Of a stretch of DNA of 64,000 bases, positions 52,368-62,444 are shown in pieces. Location: assembly GCA_026399075.1 (NCBI GenBank), contig JAPLRR010000077.1, forward strand, positions 111,555 through 175,554, read 5' to 3'. The notes beneath the pieces were generated by a model. It was not told the DNA's origin, searched no databases, and was given only the letters and a program-made list of their open reading frames with translations. Origin of the DNA: Methylococcales bacterium. Lineage in GTDB: Bacteria > Pseudomonadota > Gammaproteobacteria > Methylococcales > Methylomonadaceae. Positions within the stretch are counted from its first letter, which is position 1. Each line of letters starts with the position of its first letter. The position numbers and the translations under genes are program-made.

Positions 52368-53657
52368 CTAAAAAATTTCGGATTGCTCGGTTAGCATTTC
52401 GATCATGCTACAATCAAATGTTGGTATATTGCAATTTATGGACACATCCATTCGCTCCGCAAAGCTGTCATCTACAAAGATTGCATCTTTACAGCCAATA
52501 TAGGCAGATTTTTTTTCTGCGGCACTTAAATGGATAAGGTTGTCAAACAGGTTGGTCAGGCGGAACTTTGATAAGGTCTGATGCAAATCGCCCCCATGCC
52601 TGGTTAGTAAAATAATTTGTTTTCCATCGTTTATACACTGGAAAACAAGTTTTATTGCAAGCGGATTGACTTTGTCATTGACAATCAACGTGTCATCAAG
52701 GTCGATGTACAGTGTGGAAAATTTTACAGAATGGTGATAGCGATTTCCAAGCGCTCGGTCAAGCTCCACAACTCCGGCATTTTGTTTTATATGGATTTCT
52801 AGGCGTTCCTCTTCAAAAATGCTCAATAGCGGGAAATTCACACCGGAAACCCGATGGGTAGCCATTGATCCCGCGATGCGGGGGGCAACTTCAAGCAGTG
52901 TTAACTCCCCATCTACAGCACGCTTTAGTTGGAAGAACCATGCCCCATGGAGCGCAAGTATGTGGTTAATTGTGCTTGCTATTTTCCAGGCTTCTGGCAA
53001 GTCTACCATTATCGTATTTACTGCAATACCATTACGCATTCGGCGGCGGGTGCGGGCACTGGCAAATAATACACCTTTATCACGGTCTGAAAAACAATCT
53101 ACGGTGTATTCTTCCCCGGGCAAATATTCACAGATGATCGGCTTAGGTATTGAATTAAGTGCGGCAAGTAAATGTGATGGTTCATCGACCCTAACAATAC
53201 CAAATGAACCTTGCCCACAATCTGGCTTAATTAAAACGGGGAAATCGTCAATTTCATCTGTTGAGCCATAGATTTTGGGGACACGGATGCTGCCTTGAAG
53301 TGCCTGATAGGTTGCGAGCTTAGAACGGGTAGTTTCACACGCATACAAAGGGGACGAAATCACCTTGGCAGGCAGCAGTTGTTCGGCTCTTTGGCTTAAG
53401 GCAACGATAATGTCGTCGTATGCTGGAAATATGTAGTCAATACTTAATGATTGGCAAAGATAAATGAGCTGGTCTAGCCAATCTGGTTCAATGATGCTAG
53501 GGATAATATGATATTCCTGAAAGACAAATTTAGCATGGTTAGAAATATCCTGCCCGGCACCAAATAACCTCACCTCTTTACAATACTTAAGGGCATGGAA
53601 AATCTCAAGCCCAATCTCAGTTCCAGCTGGAAAAATCAAGACATTGCGTTGTCTCAT
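52368..53657 (-). CDS. ATP-grasp ligase fused to HAD-superfamily phosphatase domain
   Basis: Two-domain enzyme of 429 residues. The first 300 residues are ATP-grasp: FPAYDDIIVALSQRAEQL, PVLIKPDCGQGSFGIVRVDEP (ATP-binding Lys) and CEYLPGEEYTVDCFSDRDKG, followed by LTLLEVAPRIAGSMATH. The last 120 residues are HAD-like: LYIDLDDTLIVNDK (nucleophile Asp), ILLTRHGG (Thr) and AIFVDDSFAERM (acidic pair). An amide or ester ligation to a sugar plus phosphate removal is plausible. The fusion is less common than the separate domains. Confidence 0.85.
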   Translation of the reverse strand: MRQRNVLIFPAGTEIGLEIFHALKYCKEVRLFGAGQDISNHAKFVFQEYHIIPSIIEPDWLDQLIYLCQSLSIDYIFPAYDDIIVALSQRAEQLLPAKVISSPLYACETTRSKLATYQALQGSIRVPKIYGSTDEIDDFPVLIKPDCGQGSFGIVRVDEPSHLLAALNSIPKPIICEYLPGEEYTVDCFSDRDKGVLFASARTRRRMRNGIAVNTIMVDLPEAWKIASTINHILALHGAWFFQLKRAVDGELTLLEVAPRIAGSMATHRVSGVNFPLLSIFEEERLEIHIKQNAGVVELDRALGNRYHHSVKFSTLYIDLDDTLIVNDKVNPLAIKLVFQCINDGKQIILLTRHGGDLHQTLSKFRLTNLFDNLIHLSAAEKKSAYIGCKDAIFVDDSFAERMDVSINCNIPTFDCSMIEMLTEQSEIF

Positions 53658-53790
53658 ACTATGTATTCCTTTGCAATCGTTATAGTTTTATGAACCTGGG
53701 TTTGCCCTAAGCGCGCATTGCACAGCAATCCCCAATACATTAGAAACACCTGGGTCAGGTAGCATACCAAGTTAAGCGTCACAGATAGGC

Positions 53791-54954
53791 CTACATCAAG
53801 ACCCTAATAATAGAGGTCACTATATCAATCATAAATTCGTCAATCGTTGGTCCCGTCGGTAAAACTACAACCTGATCCGCGATTAGTTGGGTTTGTGGGA
53901 GCAATAGCCCTGCATGTGGGTAAAATTCACGGTAGGGCTTCATATTGTGGCAGCCCGGCCAAAAATATTTACGCGCCAGGACATTTTCGGCATGTAAGGT
54001 TTGAATGATTTGGTCGCGGCTAACTGGGCACTCCTCGCCCACTTCAATAACCACATATTGGAAATTGTTCTGTTCGTCTTCATCATACGGGAGCAAGGTG
54101 AGTCCCGGTAAACCCGATAAACCAGTGGCATAAGCGTGGTAATTGCGCCGGTTGGCGGCAATCACGCTGTCGATGGCATCCAGATTAACCAAGCCCATCG
54201 CCGCAGCAACTTCAATCATTTTGCCGTTAGTGCCAGGGTGGATGACATTATCCAAGCCGGCAAAGCCAAAGTTACGCATCAAGCGCATGGTTTCCGCGAG
54301 TTCGTCATCGTTGGTGACGACCGCCCCGCCTTCAAAGGTATTAAAAAACTTGGTGGCATGGAAGCTAAACACTTCACAGCGGCCAAAATTACCGATTTTT
54401 TGGCCGTGGTGTGAGCAACTAAACGCATGGGCGGCATCAAACATTACTTGTAGGCCGTGCTTATCGGCAATGGCTTGCAGATCTTCGACGGGCGCTGCAC
54501 GTCCCCAAAGATGCACACCAATAATGCCCGTGGTGCGTGGCGTAACCATGCGCTCTACGGCAACCGGGTCAAGGTTGTGCGTTAGCGGGTCTATATCGGC
54601 AAACACCGGGGTGATGCCTTGCCAGCTTAAGGCATGGGCGGTGGCAATAAAGGTATACGACGGCACTATCACTTCGCCTTGCAAACCTAAGGCGCGGATG
54701 GCAATCTCTAAGGCTACGGTGCCGTTACACATGGCCACGCAATGCTTGGCGCCCAAATAATTGGCAACCCGCTGTTCAAAAGCTTGTACCAACGGGCCGT
54801 TGTTGCTTAGCCAGCGGGACTCAAACATCGCATCGACGTAGCTGTTGAAAGCCTCACGGCTGCCGATGTTTGGGCGGCCTACATGCAGCACTTGGTCAAA
54901 AGCCGCTGGTGCGCCATTAATGGCAAGGTCTTGTTTGGATAAAATGGCTTTCAT
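53791..54954 (-). CDS. DegT/DnrJ/EryC1/StrS-family sugar aminotransferase
   Basis: PLP-dependent aminotransferase of 387 residues for 4-keto or 3-keto nucleotide sugars. The pyridoxal Lys lies in FSFHATKFFNTFEGGAVVTND (about 185-205), and AIEIAIRALGLQGEVIVPSYTFIATAHAL and FDAAHAFSCSHHGQ are the fold markers. It is the most upstream gene of the minus-strand glycan operon and probably makes an amino sugar from a keto intermediate. Confidence 0.93.
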   Translation of the reverse strand: MKAILSKQDLAINGAPAAFDQVLHVGRPNIGSREAFNSYVDAMFESRWLSNNGPLVQAFEQRVANYLGAKHCVAMCNGTVALEIAIRALGLQGEVIVPSYTFIATAHALSWQGITPVFADIDPLTHNLDPVAVERMVTPRTTGIIGVHLWGRAAPVEDLQAIADKHGLQVMFDAAHAFSCSHHGQKIGNFGRCEVFSFHATKFFNTFEGGAVVTNDDELAETMRLMRNFGFAGLDNVIHPGTNGKMIEVAAAMGLVNLDAIDSVIAANRRNYHAYATGLSGLPGLTLLPYDEDEQNNFQYVVIEVGEECPVSRDQIIQTLHAENVLARKYFWPGCHNMKPYREFYPHAGLLLPQTQLIADQVVVLPTGPTIDEFMIDIVTSIIRVLM

Positions 54955-55010
54955 TAATCGCTTATTTGGGGGTCTGGCTGGGTGGTTAGATAGGGTTAGC
55001 TAGTAGCCTC

Positions 55011-55036
55011 GATTCTGTTTTGGGGCATCGAGGCGA
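55011..55036. repeat. short palindromic repeat GCCTCGAT/ATCGAGGC
   Basis: GTAGCCTCGATTCTG... followed by ATCGAGGCGACC forms an 8-bp stem and resembles a partial copy of the GCAAGTAGCC repeats at 50.2 and 51.2 kb. Confidence 0.5.
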
Positions 55037-55063
55037 CCTGCCCACTCGGCAAAGCTGGTTTTG

Positions 55064-55480
55064 CTAGCTCATCGCCATGGGTTGGCGTAAAAAATCGACA
55101 ATAAATTGATAGCCTTGCTGGTCTACTAGCGCTAAAACCAAGGCCATATCAACAGTCATGTACTCATGCAAAATACGGTTGCGTAGACCGATTGCGGCAT
55201 TCCATTGTTGTAGTTGTTCATTGCTGAGCATTTTTTTAGTGTGCAGTCTGGCAAAGGCATCATAAGCAGAAACAGGGACGGGTTCGTTTAATGCTTTCAG
55301 TAACTGTTTGGCTTTTCCTATGGCGTTTTCAACTAATACTTGCAAACCGTGTAGTGTACCATTTTGCTCTAGCTTACTGAGTGTTTGCCCATGCTTAAGT
55401 TTTTCTTTGGCCTCTTGTAGAACGGCGCTTTGTTCTTCGGCAATACGGCAACATTCTGCATAGTATAAATCAAGCCGCAT
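55064..55480 (-). CDS. hepT: HepT-like HEPN toxin
   Basis: HEPN-fold ribonuclease of 138 residues starting at MRLDLYYAECC; the track ORF adds 44 residues from inside the antitoxin gene. The catalytic pattern R-x4-H-x-Y is visible as LRNRILHEY (Arg100, His105, Tyr107). It overlaps the upstream nucleotidyltransferase gene by 11 bases. The MntA-HepT system controls the toxin by AMP transfer to the Tyr near the active site; here Tyr107 fits that position. Confidence 0.87.
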   Translation of the reverse strand: MRLDLYYAECCRIAEEQSAVLQEAKEKLKHGQTLSKLEQNGTLHGLQVLVENAIGKAKQLLKALNEPVPVSAYDAFARLHTKKMLSNEQLQQWNAAIGLRNRILHEYMTVDMALVLALVDQQGYQFIVDFLRQPMAMS

Positions 55481-55868
55481 AACATTGATCCCAGTAATAC
55501 TCTTCCAATTCGCGCCAAGTGCGCTGCAAAAAATAATGCCATGCCAGCGTATCATCCCCTTTAAGGACGATGCCTTCTTCTGCGGCCACTGCACGCATGG
55601 TAAGCCGTGCACTGCTTAAATCAATCAAGTCGATGTTTTGCTCGGTTACGTTGAGTAGCTGTGCCAAGTTTCTCCGTAAGGTTTCTGTTTGCCCTAACAC
55701 TGACATGATGTCTGCACTAGGCTGGCGATGCCAACGGATGGCAATATCCCAATCACTGTTTGCATGGGCTTTGCCACTGGCTTGGCTGCCCACCAAAACC
55801 GCAAGCTCTAATTCTGGAATTTGTGCTAGGCCGTGTTTTAAGGCGGTTAATTGATCGGTATTGTGCAT
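55470..55868 (-). CDS. mntA: MntA-type nucleotidyltransferase antitoxin
   Basis: Minimal nucleotidyltransferase of 132 residues. The hallmark AVLVGSQASGKAHANSDWDIAIRW (GSx10DxD with Asp39 and Asp41) is intact. It is the first gene of the pair, overlapping hepT by 11 bases. It would neutralise HepT by adding AMP. The C-terminal part (NLAQLLNVTEQNIDLIDLS) is normal for the family. Confidence 0.88.
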   Translation of the reverse strand: MHNTDQLTALKHGLAQIPELELAVLVGSQASGKAHANSDWDIAIRWHRQPSADIMSVLGQTETLRRNLAQLLNVTEQNIDLIDLSSARLTMRAVAAEEGIVLKGDDTLAWHYFLQRTWRELEEYYWDQCYAA

Positions 55869-55904
55869 TATTTTGCGCTTAAAGTCGGGTGCGCATCGCG
55901 TACC

Positions 55905-56489
55905 CTACAACTCTTTATTATTCAGGAATTCCACCATATCATCGTTTTGTACCCGATGATATATGTCTTCTACTGATAAAGTTAAACCGATGGCTTCAAA
56001 AGTAACCTCATCGCCTAAAAAATAATGTTTGGGTATCCAGCCTTCGCTTTTTCTCATCACTTGGATATCGACAAAATCTTGTTCAATCAGGACATATTCC
56101 TTTAGGCTGGGGATGTTGATATAAGACATCAATTTAAGGGTTGTATCTTTCCTACGCGTGGATTTAGATAGAACTTCAACAATGATCGTCGGCGTTTCAG
56201 TAAAATAAGGCGTTGAATTATCAAACAGACAATCCACCATCACATCAGGATAAAAGAAATTTGAATTAATCTTTAGCTTCATGTCTGAACCAAAAGGTTC
56301 ACAAGGGTTGTTTTCCAAGTGATTGGCAAATTCTGATAAAACATTCACTGAGATTCTTTGATGATTGGCGCTGTTGCTAGCCATTGGGTAAACAACACCC
56401 TCTATTAGCTCATGTTTTACTTCACTAATGAGTTCCCCTTGCAAATAATCTTCTACACTGGTCAAACCAGTATTTTTTGGGGCTAACAT
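55905..56489 (-). CDS. Uma2-family (DUF820) nuclease-like protein
   Basis: PD-(D/E)xK-fold protein of 194 residues. Signature parts are TSVEDYLQGE, YPDVMVDCLF (catalytic Asp), TIIVEVLSKSTRRKDTTLKLMSY (Glu and Lys) and IPSLKEYVLIEQDFVDIQVMRK. Uma2 proteins are numerous in accessory regions; most have no known function. It lies between the MntA-HepT pair and tamA. Confidence 0.88.
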   Translation of the reverse strand: MLAPKNTGLTSVEDYLQGELISEVKHELIEGVVYPMASNSANHQRISVNVLSEFANHLENNPCEPFGSDMKLKINSNFFYPDVMVDCLFDNSTPYFTETPTIIVEVLSKSTRRKDTTLKLMSYINIPSLKEYVLIEQDFVDIQVMRKSEGWIPKHYFLGDEVTFEAIGLTLSVEDIYHRVQNDDMVEFLNNKEL

Positions 56490-56559
56490 CGTATTACTCC
56501 GGAATAGTTGGGGTATTTTACATTATAATTAAGGCTTGCCAATCAAACATACCCACTTC

Positions 56560-58302
56560 ATGCGCAATCCCAAGCGGCCTTTAGTCCTACGCATCAACCG
56601 ATGGTATTTATTGCTGTTGTTGGTTTTGGCCGTGCCTGGCGTTTTTGCTGAAGCCATTGTTTCAGGCGTGGACGGTAATGTTAAAGATAATGTCATGGTG
56701 ATGATGGCCTTGGACAATGAAACTTGCGCCACCCCAGAATGGAAAATACGCGGTTTGTACGATCAGGCCGATCTGGAAATTGATGAGGCTTTGCGGGCTT
56801 TGGGCTATTACCACGGCGTAGTAAAAAAATCCTTGGTTTTTGACAAGTCCTGCTGGCACGCCAAAATCCAAATCGACAAGGGCCCGCAAGTGCATATCCA
56901 CGACATCAGCATTACCTTTGACGGTATTGCCCAAAGCGATGCGGCCTTCCAAAAATTACACAAAAAATTGCTAAAAGCGACAGGCGATCCGCTAGACCAT
57001 AGCCAATACGAGAAAATGAAAGCCCGGATTGAGTCATTCGCGCAAGAACGGGGCTATTTGAAAGGCACGTTTACCGAAAAAAAACTCATTATCGATAAAA
57101 AGCTGAACCAAGCACACATCAAACTGGCATTTGCCGCTGGTAAGCGCATGGTTTTTGGTAAGGTGGTCATTGAACAAGACATCTTGGACGCGGATTTTGT
57201 AGAAAAATATATTTCGATAAATAGCGGTGATTTTTATACCAGCGAACAGTTGGCAAAAACCCATAACGACCTGTCAAAAAGCGGCTATTTTGATATGGTC
57301 GATATTCATCCTGAAGCCGAAACAGATGACCACACCGTGCCAGTCACGATTAAGCTGCATCCCAGAAAAAAACACCATTACGCGCTAGGTGTGGGTTATG
57401 ACACCGACATCGGGCCTTTGCTCAGCGGCGCTTACGAAAATCGGCGCTTGAATCGCCGTGGCCATTTTTTGACCTCAGAACTGGACCTTTCACCCATACT
57501 GTCTACCGCCGATATTGAATACAACATACCGTTAAAAAATCCGATCAGCGATTTTTTTAGCTTTGGCGCCGGCCTCAAACGGGAAGACACTGATAGTTTT
57601 AATACCCTGTCAGCAAAACTGTCCACACGCCTTAAACATGCCCTAGACAGTGGCTGGAAACAAACCCTGTTTTTGGATTTGGATTATGAAGATTTTACGA
57701 TCGGTTCGGTGACAACCCAGACGCTGTTGCTGGTGCCGGGGGGTAGTTGGTATAAATCGGTCTCCAATAAGCCCATGCGCCCGACTAAAGGTTATCGGGC
57801 AAAGATAGATGTTAGCGGCAGTTATAAAAACCCCATATCCGATGTCAGCTTTTTGCAAGGCGCTTTTTCAGGGACGTGGATGTACCCTTTGCCGTGGCGC
57901 AGTAAATTTATAGGTCGTACTGAATTGGGCGCCACTTTAGTGGATGATTTCGACCGGTTGCCCACGTCCTACCGTTTTTATGCCGGGGGTATCAACAGCA
58001 TCCGGGGCTATGCCTATAAAGAATTGGGGCCAAAAGATGATCAGGGTAATGTGATAGGCGGCAAGTTTTTGACAGTGTTGAGTTTTGAATATGAAAAAGC
58101 CGTGTATGGTGATTGGGGCGTTTCTGTCTTTTTGGATACAGGCGATGCGTTTAACCCCGATGACATCAAACTGAAATCTGGTGCGGGTTTGGGGGTGCGC
58201 TGGTATTCGCCATTTGGCCCGGTGCGGGTTGATTTTGCGGTACCGTTGAATGACTCAGATTCATCGTTCCAGATACATTTTGCCGCAGGCGCAAGAATAT
58301 GA
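56560..58302 (+). CDS. tamA: TamA outer-membrane translocation/assembly protein
   Basis: BamA/Omp85-superfamily outer-membrane protein. I prefer the ATG at 56560 (580 residues), which gives a standard signal peptide ending near PGVFAEA; the track uses a TTG eight codons upstream. Three POTRA-like segments follow (about 30-250) and then the beta-barrel with RLNRRGHFLTSELDLS, YRFYAGGINSIRGYAYKELGP (the RGF/Y loop) and the final FQIHFAAGARI. With TamB it inserts or supplies parts to the outer membrane. It overlaps tamB by 4 bases. Confidence 0.93.
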   Translation: MRNPKRPLVLRINRWYLLLLLVLAVPGVFAEAIVSGVDGNVKDNVMVMMALDNETCATPEWKIRGLYDQADLEIDEALRALGYYHGVVKKSLVFDKSCWHAKIQIDKGPQVHIHDISITFDGIAQSDAAFQKLHKKLLKATGDPLDHSQYEKMKARIESFAQERGYLKGTFTEKKLIIDKKLNQAHIKLAFAAGKRMVFGKVVIEQDILDADFVEKYISINSGDFYTSEQLAKTHNDLSKSGYFDMVDIHPEAETDDHTVPVTIKLHPRKKHHYALGVGYDTDIGPLLSGAYENRRLNRRGHFLTSELDLSPILSTADIEYNIPLKNPISDFFSFGAGLKREDTDSFNTLSAKLSTRLKHALDSGWKQTLFLDLDYEDFTIGSVTTQTLLLVPGGSWYKSVSNKPMRPTKGYRAKIDVSGSYKNPISDVSFLQGAFSGTWMYPLPWRSKFIGRTELGATLVDDFDRLPTSYRFYAGGINSIRGYAYKELGPKDDQGNVIGGKFLTVLSFEYEKAVYGDWGVSVFLDTGDAFNPDDIKLKSGAGLGVRWYSPFGPVRVDFAVPLNDSDSSFQIHFAAGARI

Positions 58303-61300
58303 AAAAACGCCTGATAGTGTTTATTGTTTTATTGGTGGTGCTGGCTGTGCCGCTAGGTTTGTGGGGGCTGGTTAGCACCGAATCGGGTAGCCAATGGCTA
58401 TTACGGAAAGTGATAGATGTGCTCCCGGCCCAGGTGTCGGTGGCAACGATTGAAGGCCGTTTACTAGACCGTTTGGTTTTGACCGATGTCCATTATCAAA
58501 CTGACACTGAAAACCTGAGCGTCAAGTCGTTTGTATTTACTTGGCAGGCGGACGCATTATTGCATGGCCAGCTAAAAATTGGGGATGTGCTGATCGATGG
58601 CGTAAATTTGGCGCTAAGTGAACCGAAAGATCCACCGCCACCCGGCAACTTTGACCTGAATGCCGAATTACCTTTGCCTGTGCAAATCAGTGTCGATAAT
58701 TTTCTGCTCACTAAGCTGGTTTTTAAAAAAGCCGACACCGAACAAGCGTTAGAAAAACTACACCTTAAAGCCAATACAGAAGATGGTTTGCTAAAAATTA
58801 CCGCCTTAGACCTTACGGCCCAGCCTATTATTGCCAATCTACAAGGGCAGGTGGCTTTAGGCAAGGGCTATGGTTTTGCCGTGACCACGCAGTGGCAACT
58901 TGATGGCGGGAAAAACGGCTTGTGGCAGGGGACAACTAAGCTGACAGGCGATATCAATAAACTGGTGTTTGATAACCAATTGGCAGCACCCTTTAAACTG
59001 GCGTTAAACGGTCAGTTGGACGATTTGCAAACCTCGCCGCGCATCAGTTCCAAGGCGGATTGGCAAAACCTGAAATGGCCGCTAGTCAATGCTCCCCCGC
59101 AGATACAAAGTAAGCAAGGCCGAGTGGAATTGACAGGCGGACTGGATGATTTTCAAGTGTTGCTCAATAGCCGTTTAAGCCAAGAGTATTTGCCGGAAGC
59201 CAGTTTGTCATTTAAGGGCAAAGGCAGTCAAACCAGCATGGCAATAGAAAAGCTGGCGCTGACGTCCAAAACCGGGGTGTTCCAAGTACAAGGCAAAGTG
59301 TCATGGAAAGATGCGCCAGATTTTGAATTGACGGCTAGCGGGCAAAATTTTAATCCCGGCATATTCATGCCTGAAATGGCAGGCAATTTGACCTTTAGCA
59401 GCCACCTTAAAGGTAAAATGGCGGCATCAGGATTACAACTGGCCGCAGATATTAACAATCTGTCTGGCAAGCTTAGGGGTTATCCAGTAGCAGCCAATGG
59501 CAAGCTGGTTTTAAATGGTGACCAGCTGCAAGTTGACACCCTGCGGCTTAGCTCAGGCCCCAATAAAATTGCGGTGCATGGCACTATGGGGCAAGCCCAG
59601 GCCCAGTTGACGGTTGATATGGACACCCCCGCCTTGGAAACGCTGTGGCCGGGCTTGGGTGGTAGCTTAAAAGGCGAGGGCGTACTGCAAGGCGCTTGGA
59701 AAAACCCGACCGTCAAGTTTCGGGCAGATGGCAAAGGGATACGTTTTGAAGGCCATAGTGTCGGGAAATTAGGGCTAGACATTGACTATTCCCAAGACAT
59801 CAGCAAAACCTCCAAAATTGCTTTATCCGCAAGCACCATCAAAACGGGTGAGCTGCAAATTGCCTCGGTGCAGCTGGATGGTGTGGGCAGTTTGCCCCAA
59901 CATCGCTTTACCATCGACGTCAATTCTGAACAGTTGGATGTGGCCACTGCTTTTACGGGCAGCTTGAAAGCAGAAAACTGGCAAGGCGATTTTTCAAAAT
60001 TGGATTTGGATTCCAAAGATTTGGGTTTATGGCAACTCAAAAAAAATCTGCTGCTGGGCATTAAAAAAGTTCCCGCTGGGGTTGATGTGGTTTTGGGGGA
60101 TAATTGCCTGGTACAAAAGTCGGCGTCCATTTGTACACAAGGCCGTTACATGGCTAACGGCGACTTGGGCGTGGATTTAAAAGTGGCAGATTTACCCACC
60201 GGATTGTTGGACAGTTATTTTCCTAAGGATATGCGCTTGATAGGCGTAGTCGATGCCGATGCCCATGTACAAAGCCAAAAAGGGGTGTATAGCGGGCATT
60301 ATCGGCTGGGAATGCCGCCATCGACTTTTTCAGTGCAGGATAAGGTGATTGCCTTGGGCACAACCGCCTTGTCCGGCACGATTAAAGGCAACACCGTATT
60401 GGCCGATTTGGATTTGGCACTGGCTGGCCAAGACTTTGTCCGCGCCCGTCTGCAACTGGACACCGGCAAAAGCCAAGCCCTTAGCGGCCAAGTATCAGCA
60501 TCAATGCGTGAATTTTCGGTGGTGGAGCTGTTTGTGCCGCAGCTGTCAGGGGTTAAAGGCCAGTTAAACGCCGATGTAAATTTGTCTGGAACCCTCCCTA
60601 AGCCGTTGGTGATGGGCAATATAGACCTGACCCAAGGGGCGTTTGATGTGGAAGGGCAGGGCGCAGGGCTTAGCGATATTAATCTCCATGTCGTGGCCAC
60701 AGCGGGGCGGGCCAACCGCATCCAGGTCAATGGCTCGCTGTTGCCAGCCTTGCTAAAGCCTGTAGGGGCAATCGGGCAAGTCCAATTAAAAGGTTTGGTT
60801 AATATCAATGCCGACATCCAGCAGCAAAACAGTTTGTTGTCTGGGGATTACAAAATTGAAAGTCCGCCAGTGACTATCCAATTACTAGCCGAAAATACCA
60901 CGACCAAATTACAATTAGGCGCGGGTGTGTTGTCTGGCACACTTGATGGCGACCTGGTTTCAGCGGAGCTGGATTTAAAACTGCTGGCCCAAGATTATCT
61001 CCGTGCCCGCTTACAGCTAAATACCGGCAAAGCGCAAACCCTGTCCGGCGACCTTAACGCCTCGGTGCTGGAATTGGCGGCCTTGAATGCGTTTGTGCCG
61101 CAATTGTCGCAAATTAAAGGCCAGTTAAGCGCAGACTTGAGTTTACAAGGCACCTTGCAAGAACCACAGGCCTCAGGCGCAATACGGTTTACTGGTGGGG
61201 CTTTTAATGTTGATGCCCTAGGTATCGGTTTGCGTGATATTAAGCTGCAAGCTTTGGGGAGTGGTGATGGCAACCAGCGTATTCAAGTTACAGGTTCAGT

Positions 61301-62303
61301 AAAATCCGGTGAAGGCGCGGTTAAGCTAGAGGGTTTTATTAGTTTACAAGCCGACGAAGGCCGACCTATAGAATTGACCCTAAAAGGCGACAATTTTGAA
61401 GTGGCCAAGCTCCCCGAAGCCCAAATAGCCATCACCCCAGATTTGGTATTTGCCATGGCCAACAATAAAGCCAAAATCACGGGTTTGGTCAAAGTGCCCA
61501 AGGCCATTTTTGTGCTGAAAGAACTGCCTGAAAGCGCCGTAAAAGTCAGTGCCGATGAAATTATCCTTGGCGAAGAAAAACCTGAAGTGCAGGTTTCCAC
61601 CCCGGTTGCCGTGGATGCGGATATAGACATCGCCTTAGGTAAGCAAGTCAGTTTTACTGGCCAAGGCCTGACCACCCACTTGGATGGCCGCTTAAAAATC
61701 ATCAAGTCCGGGGAGAAAATGGCCATGCACGGCACGGTGGACATGGTAAAAGCCCGTTACAAAAGTTATGGACAAGATTTGACCGTGCGTAAAGGCCGCT
61801 TCCAGTTTGACGGCCCAGTTGATAACCCGTGGTTGGATGTGGAAGCCATACGCTTGTCAAAAAGCAAAAAAGTGACTGCTGTCTTAAGCCTGAGCGGGCC
61901 GTTGAAAAAGCCCCAAACCCGCATTTCATCCGAGCCAGCCTTGCCGGAATCAGAAGCGCTGGCTTATTTGGTCACAGGCAACCCCTTAAACCAAGTCAGC
62001 AAATCAGAAGGCAATATGCTGGCCGCAGCCGCCTTGTCCTATGGCGGCGGCAAAGCCAGCTGGCTAACCGAAAAACTGGGCATTGATGAATTCGAGGTAC
62101 AAGAAGGCGAAACTTTGGAAGATACCCTAGTGACCGTCGGCGAATACCTGACCCCCGATTTTTATGTAGGCGCAAAAGTCGGCTTGTTCAACAAACAAGC
62201 GGCAATGGTTTTAAAACACAAACTGACCAATAACATCAACGTCGAAACCCAAGCCGGCACTTCACAGCGGGTTAAAATCAATTATGAGATTGATACGGAT
62301 TGA
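58299..62303 (+). CDS. tamB: TamB-like intermembrane lipid transport protein
   Basis: A 1334-residue AsmA/VPS13-like protein with one N-terminal membrane helix (LIVFIVLLVVLAVPLGLWGLV) and a very long repeated beta-structure. The C-terminal DUF490 domain contains YRSYGQDLTVRKGRFQFDGPV-like sequence (here KSYGQDLTVRKGRF), ALAYLVTGNPLNQVSKSEG and YLTPDFYVGAKVGLFNKQ. Two internal blocks of about 215 residues (near 680 and 860) are very similar, e.g. RLQLDTGKSQALSG and RLQLNTGKAQTLSG. It starts at ATGA overlap with tamA. Confidence 0.94.
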   Translation: MKKRLIVFIVLLVVLAVPLGLWGLVSTESGSQWLLRKVIDVLPAQVSVATIEGRLLDRLVLTDVHYQTDTENLSVKSFVFTWQADALLHGQLKIGDVLIDGVNLALSEPKDPPPPGNFDLNAELPLPVQISVDNFLLTKLVFKKADTEQALEKLHLKANTEDGLLKITALDLTAQPIIANLQGQVALGKGYGFAVTTQWQLDGGKNGLWQGTTKLTGDINKLVFDNQLAAPFKLALNGQLDDLQTSPRISSKADWQNLKWPLVNAPPQIQSKQGRVELTGGLDDFQVLLNSRLSQEYLPEASLSFKGKGSQTSMAIEKLALTSKTGVFQVQGKVSWKDAPDFELTASGQNFNPGIFMPEMAGNLTFSSHLKGKMAASGLQLAADINNLSGKLRGYPVAANGKLVLNGDQLQVDTLRLSSGPNKIAVHGTMGQAQAQLTVDMDTPALETLWPGLGGSLKGEGVLQGAWKNPTVKFRADGKGIRFEGHSVGKLGLDIDYSQDISKTSKIALSASTIKTGELQIASVQLDGVGSLPQHRFTIDVNSEQLDVATAFTGSLKAENWQGDFSKLDLDSKDLGLWQLKKNLLLGIKKVPAGVDVVLGDNCLVQKSASICTQGRYMANGDLGVDLKVADLPTGLLDSYFPKDMRLIGVVDADAHVQSQKGVYSGHYRLGMPPSTFSVQDKVIALGTTALSGTIKGNTVLADLDLALAGQDFVRARLQLDTGKSQALSGQVSASMREFSVVELFVPQLSGVKGQLNADVNLSGTLPKPLVMGNIDLTQGAFDVEGQGAGLSDINLHVVATAGRANRIQVNGSLLPALLKPVGAIGQVQLKGLVNINADIQQQNSLLSGDYKIESPPVTIQLLAENTTTKLQLGAGVLSGTLDGDLVSAELDLKLLAQDYLRARLQLNTGKAQTLSGDLNASVLELAALNAFVPQLSQIKGQLSADLSLQGTLQEPQASGAIRFTGGAFNVDALGIGLRDIKLQALGSGDGNQRIQVTGSVKSGEGAVKLEGFISLQADEGRPIELTLKGDNFEVAKLPEAQIAITPDLVFAMANNKAKITGLVKVPKAIFVLKELPESAVKVSADEIILGEEKPEVQVSTPVAVDADIDIALGKQVSFTGQGLTTHLDGRLKIIKSGEKMAMHGTVDMVKARYKSYGQDLTVRKGRFQFDGPVDNPWLDVEAIRLSKSKKVTAVLSLSGPLKKPQTRISSEPALPESEALAYLVTGNPLNQVSKSEGNMLAAAALSYGGGKASWLTEKLGIDEFEVQEGETLEDTLVTVGEYLTPDFYVGAKVGLFNKQAAMVLKHKLTNNINVETQAGTSQRVKINYEIDTD

Positions 62304-62444
62304 GGGGGGTTGTATTGAGTTCGTATTACCCGTTTGTGATGGGCTAACCGTTAAATAGGTATAAAGCTATTTACAAGCTATACCCGTATAACTTAAAGTA
62401 ACTATAATCTTGAAAGATAGCCTTTGGTAACCACTAAAACCAAC

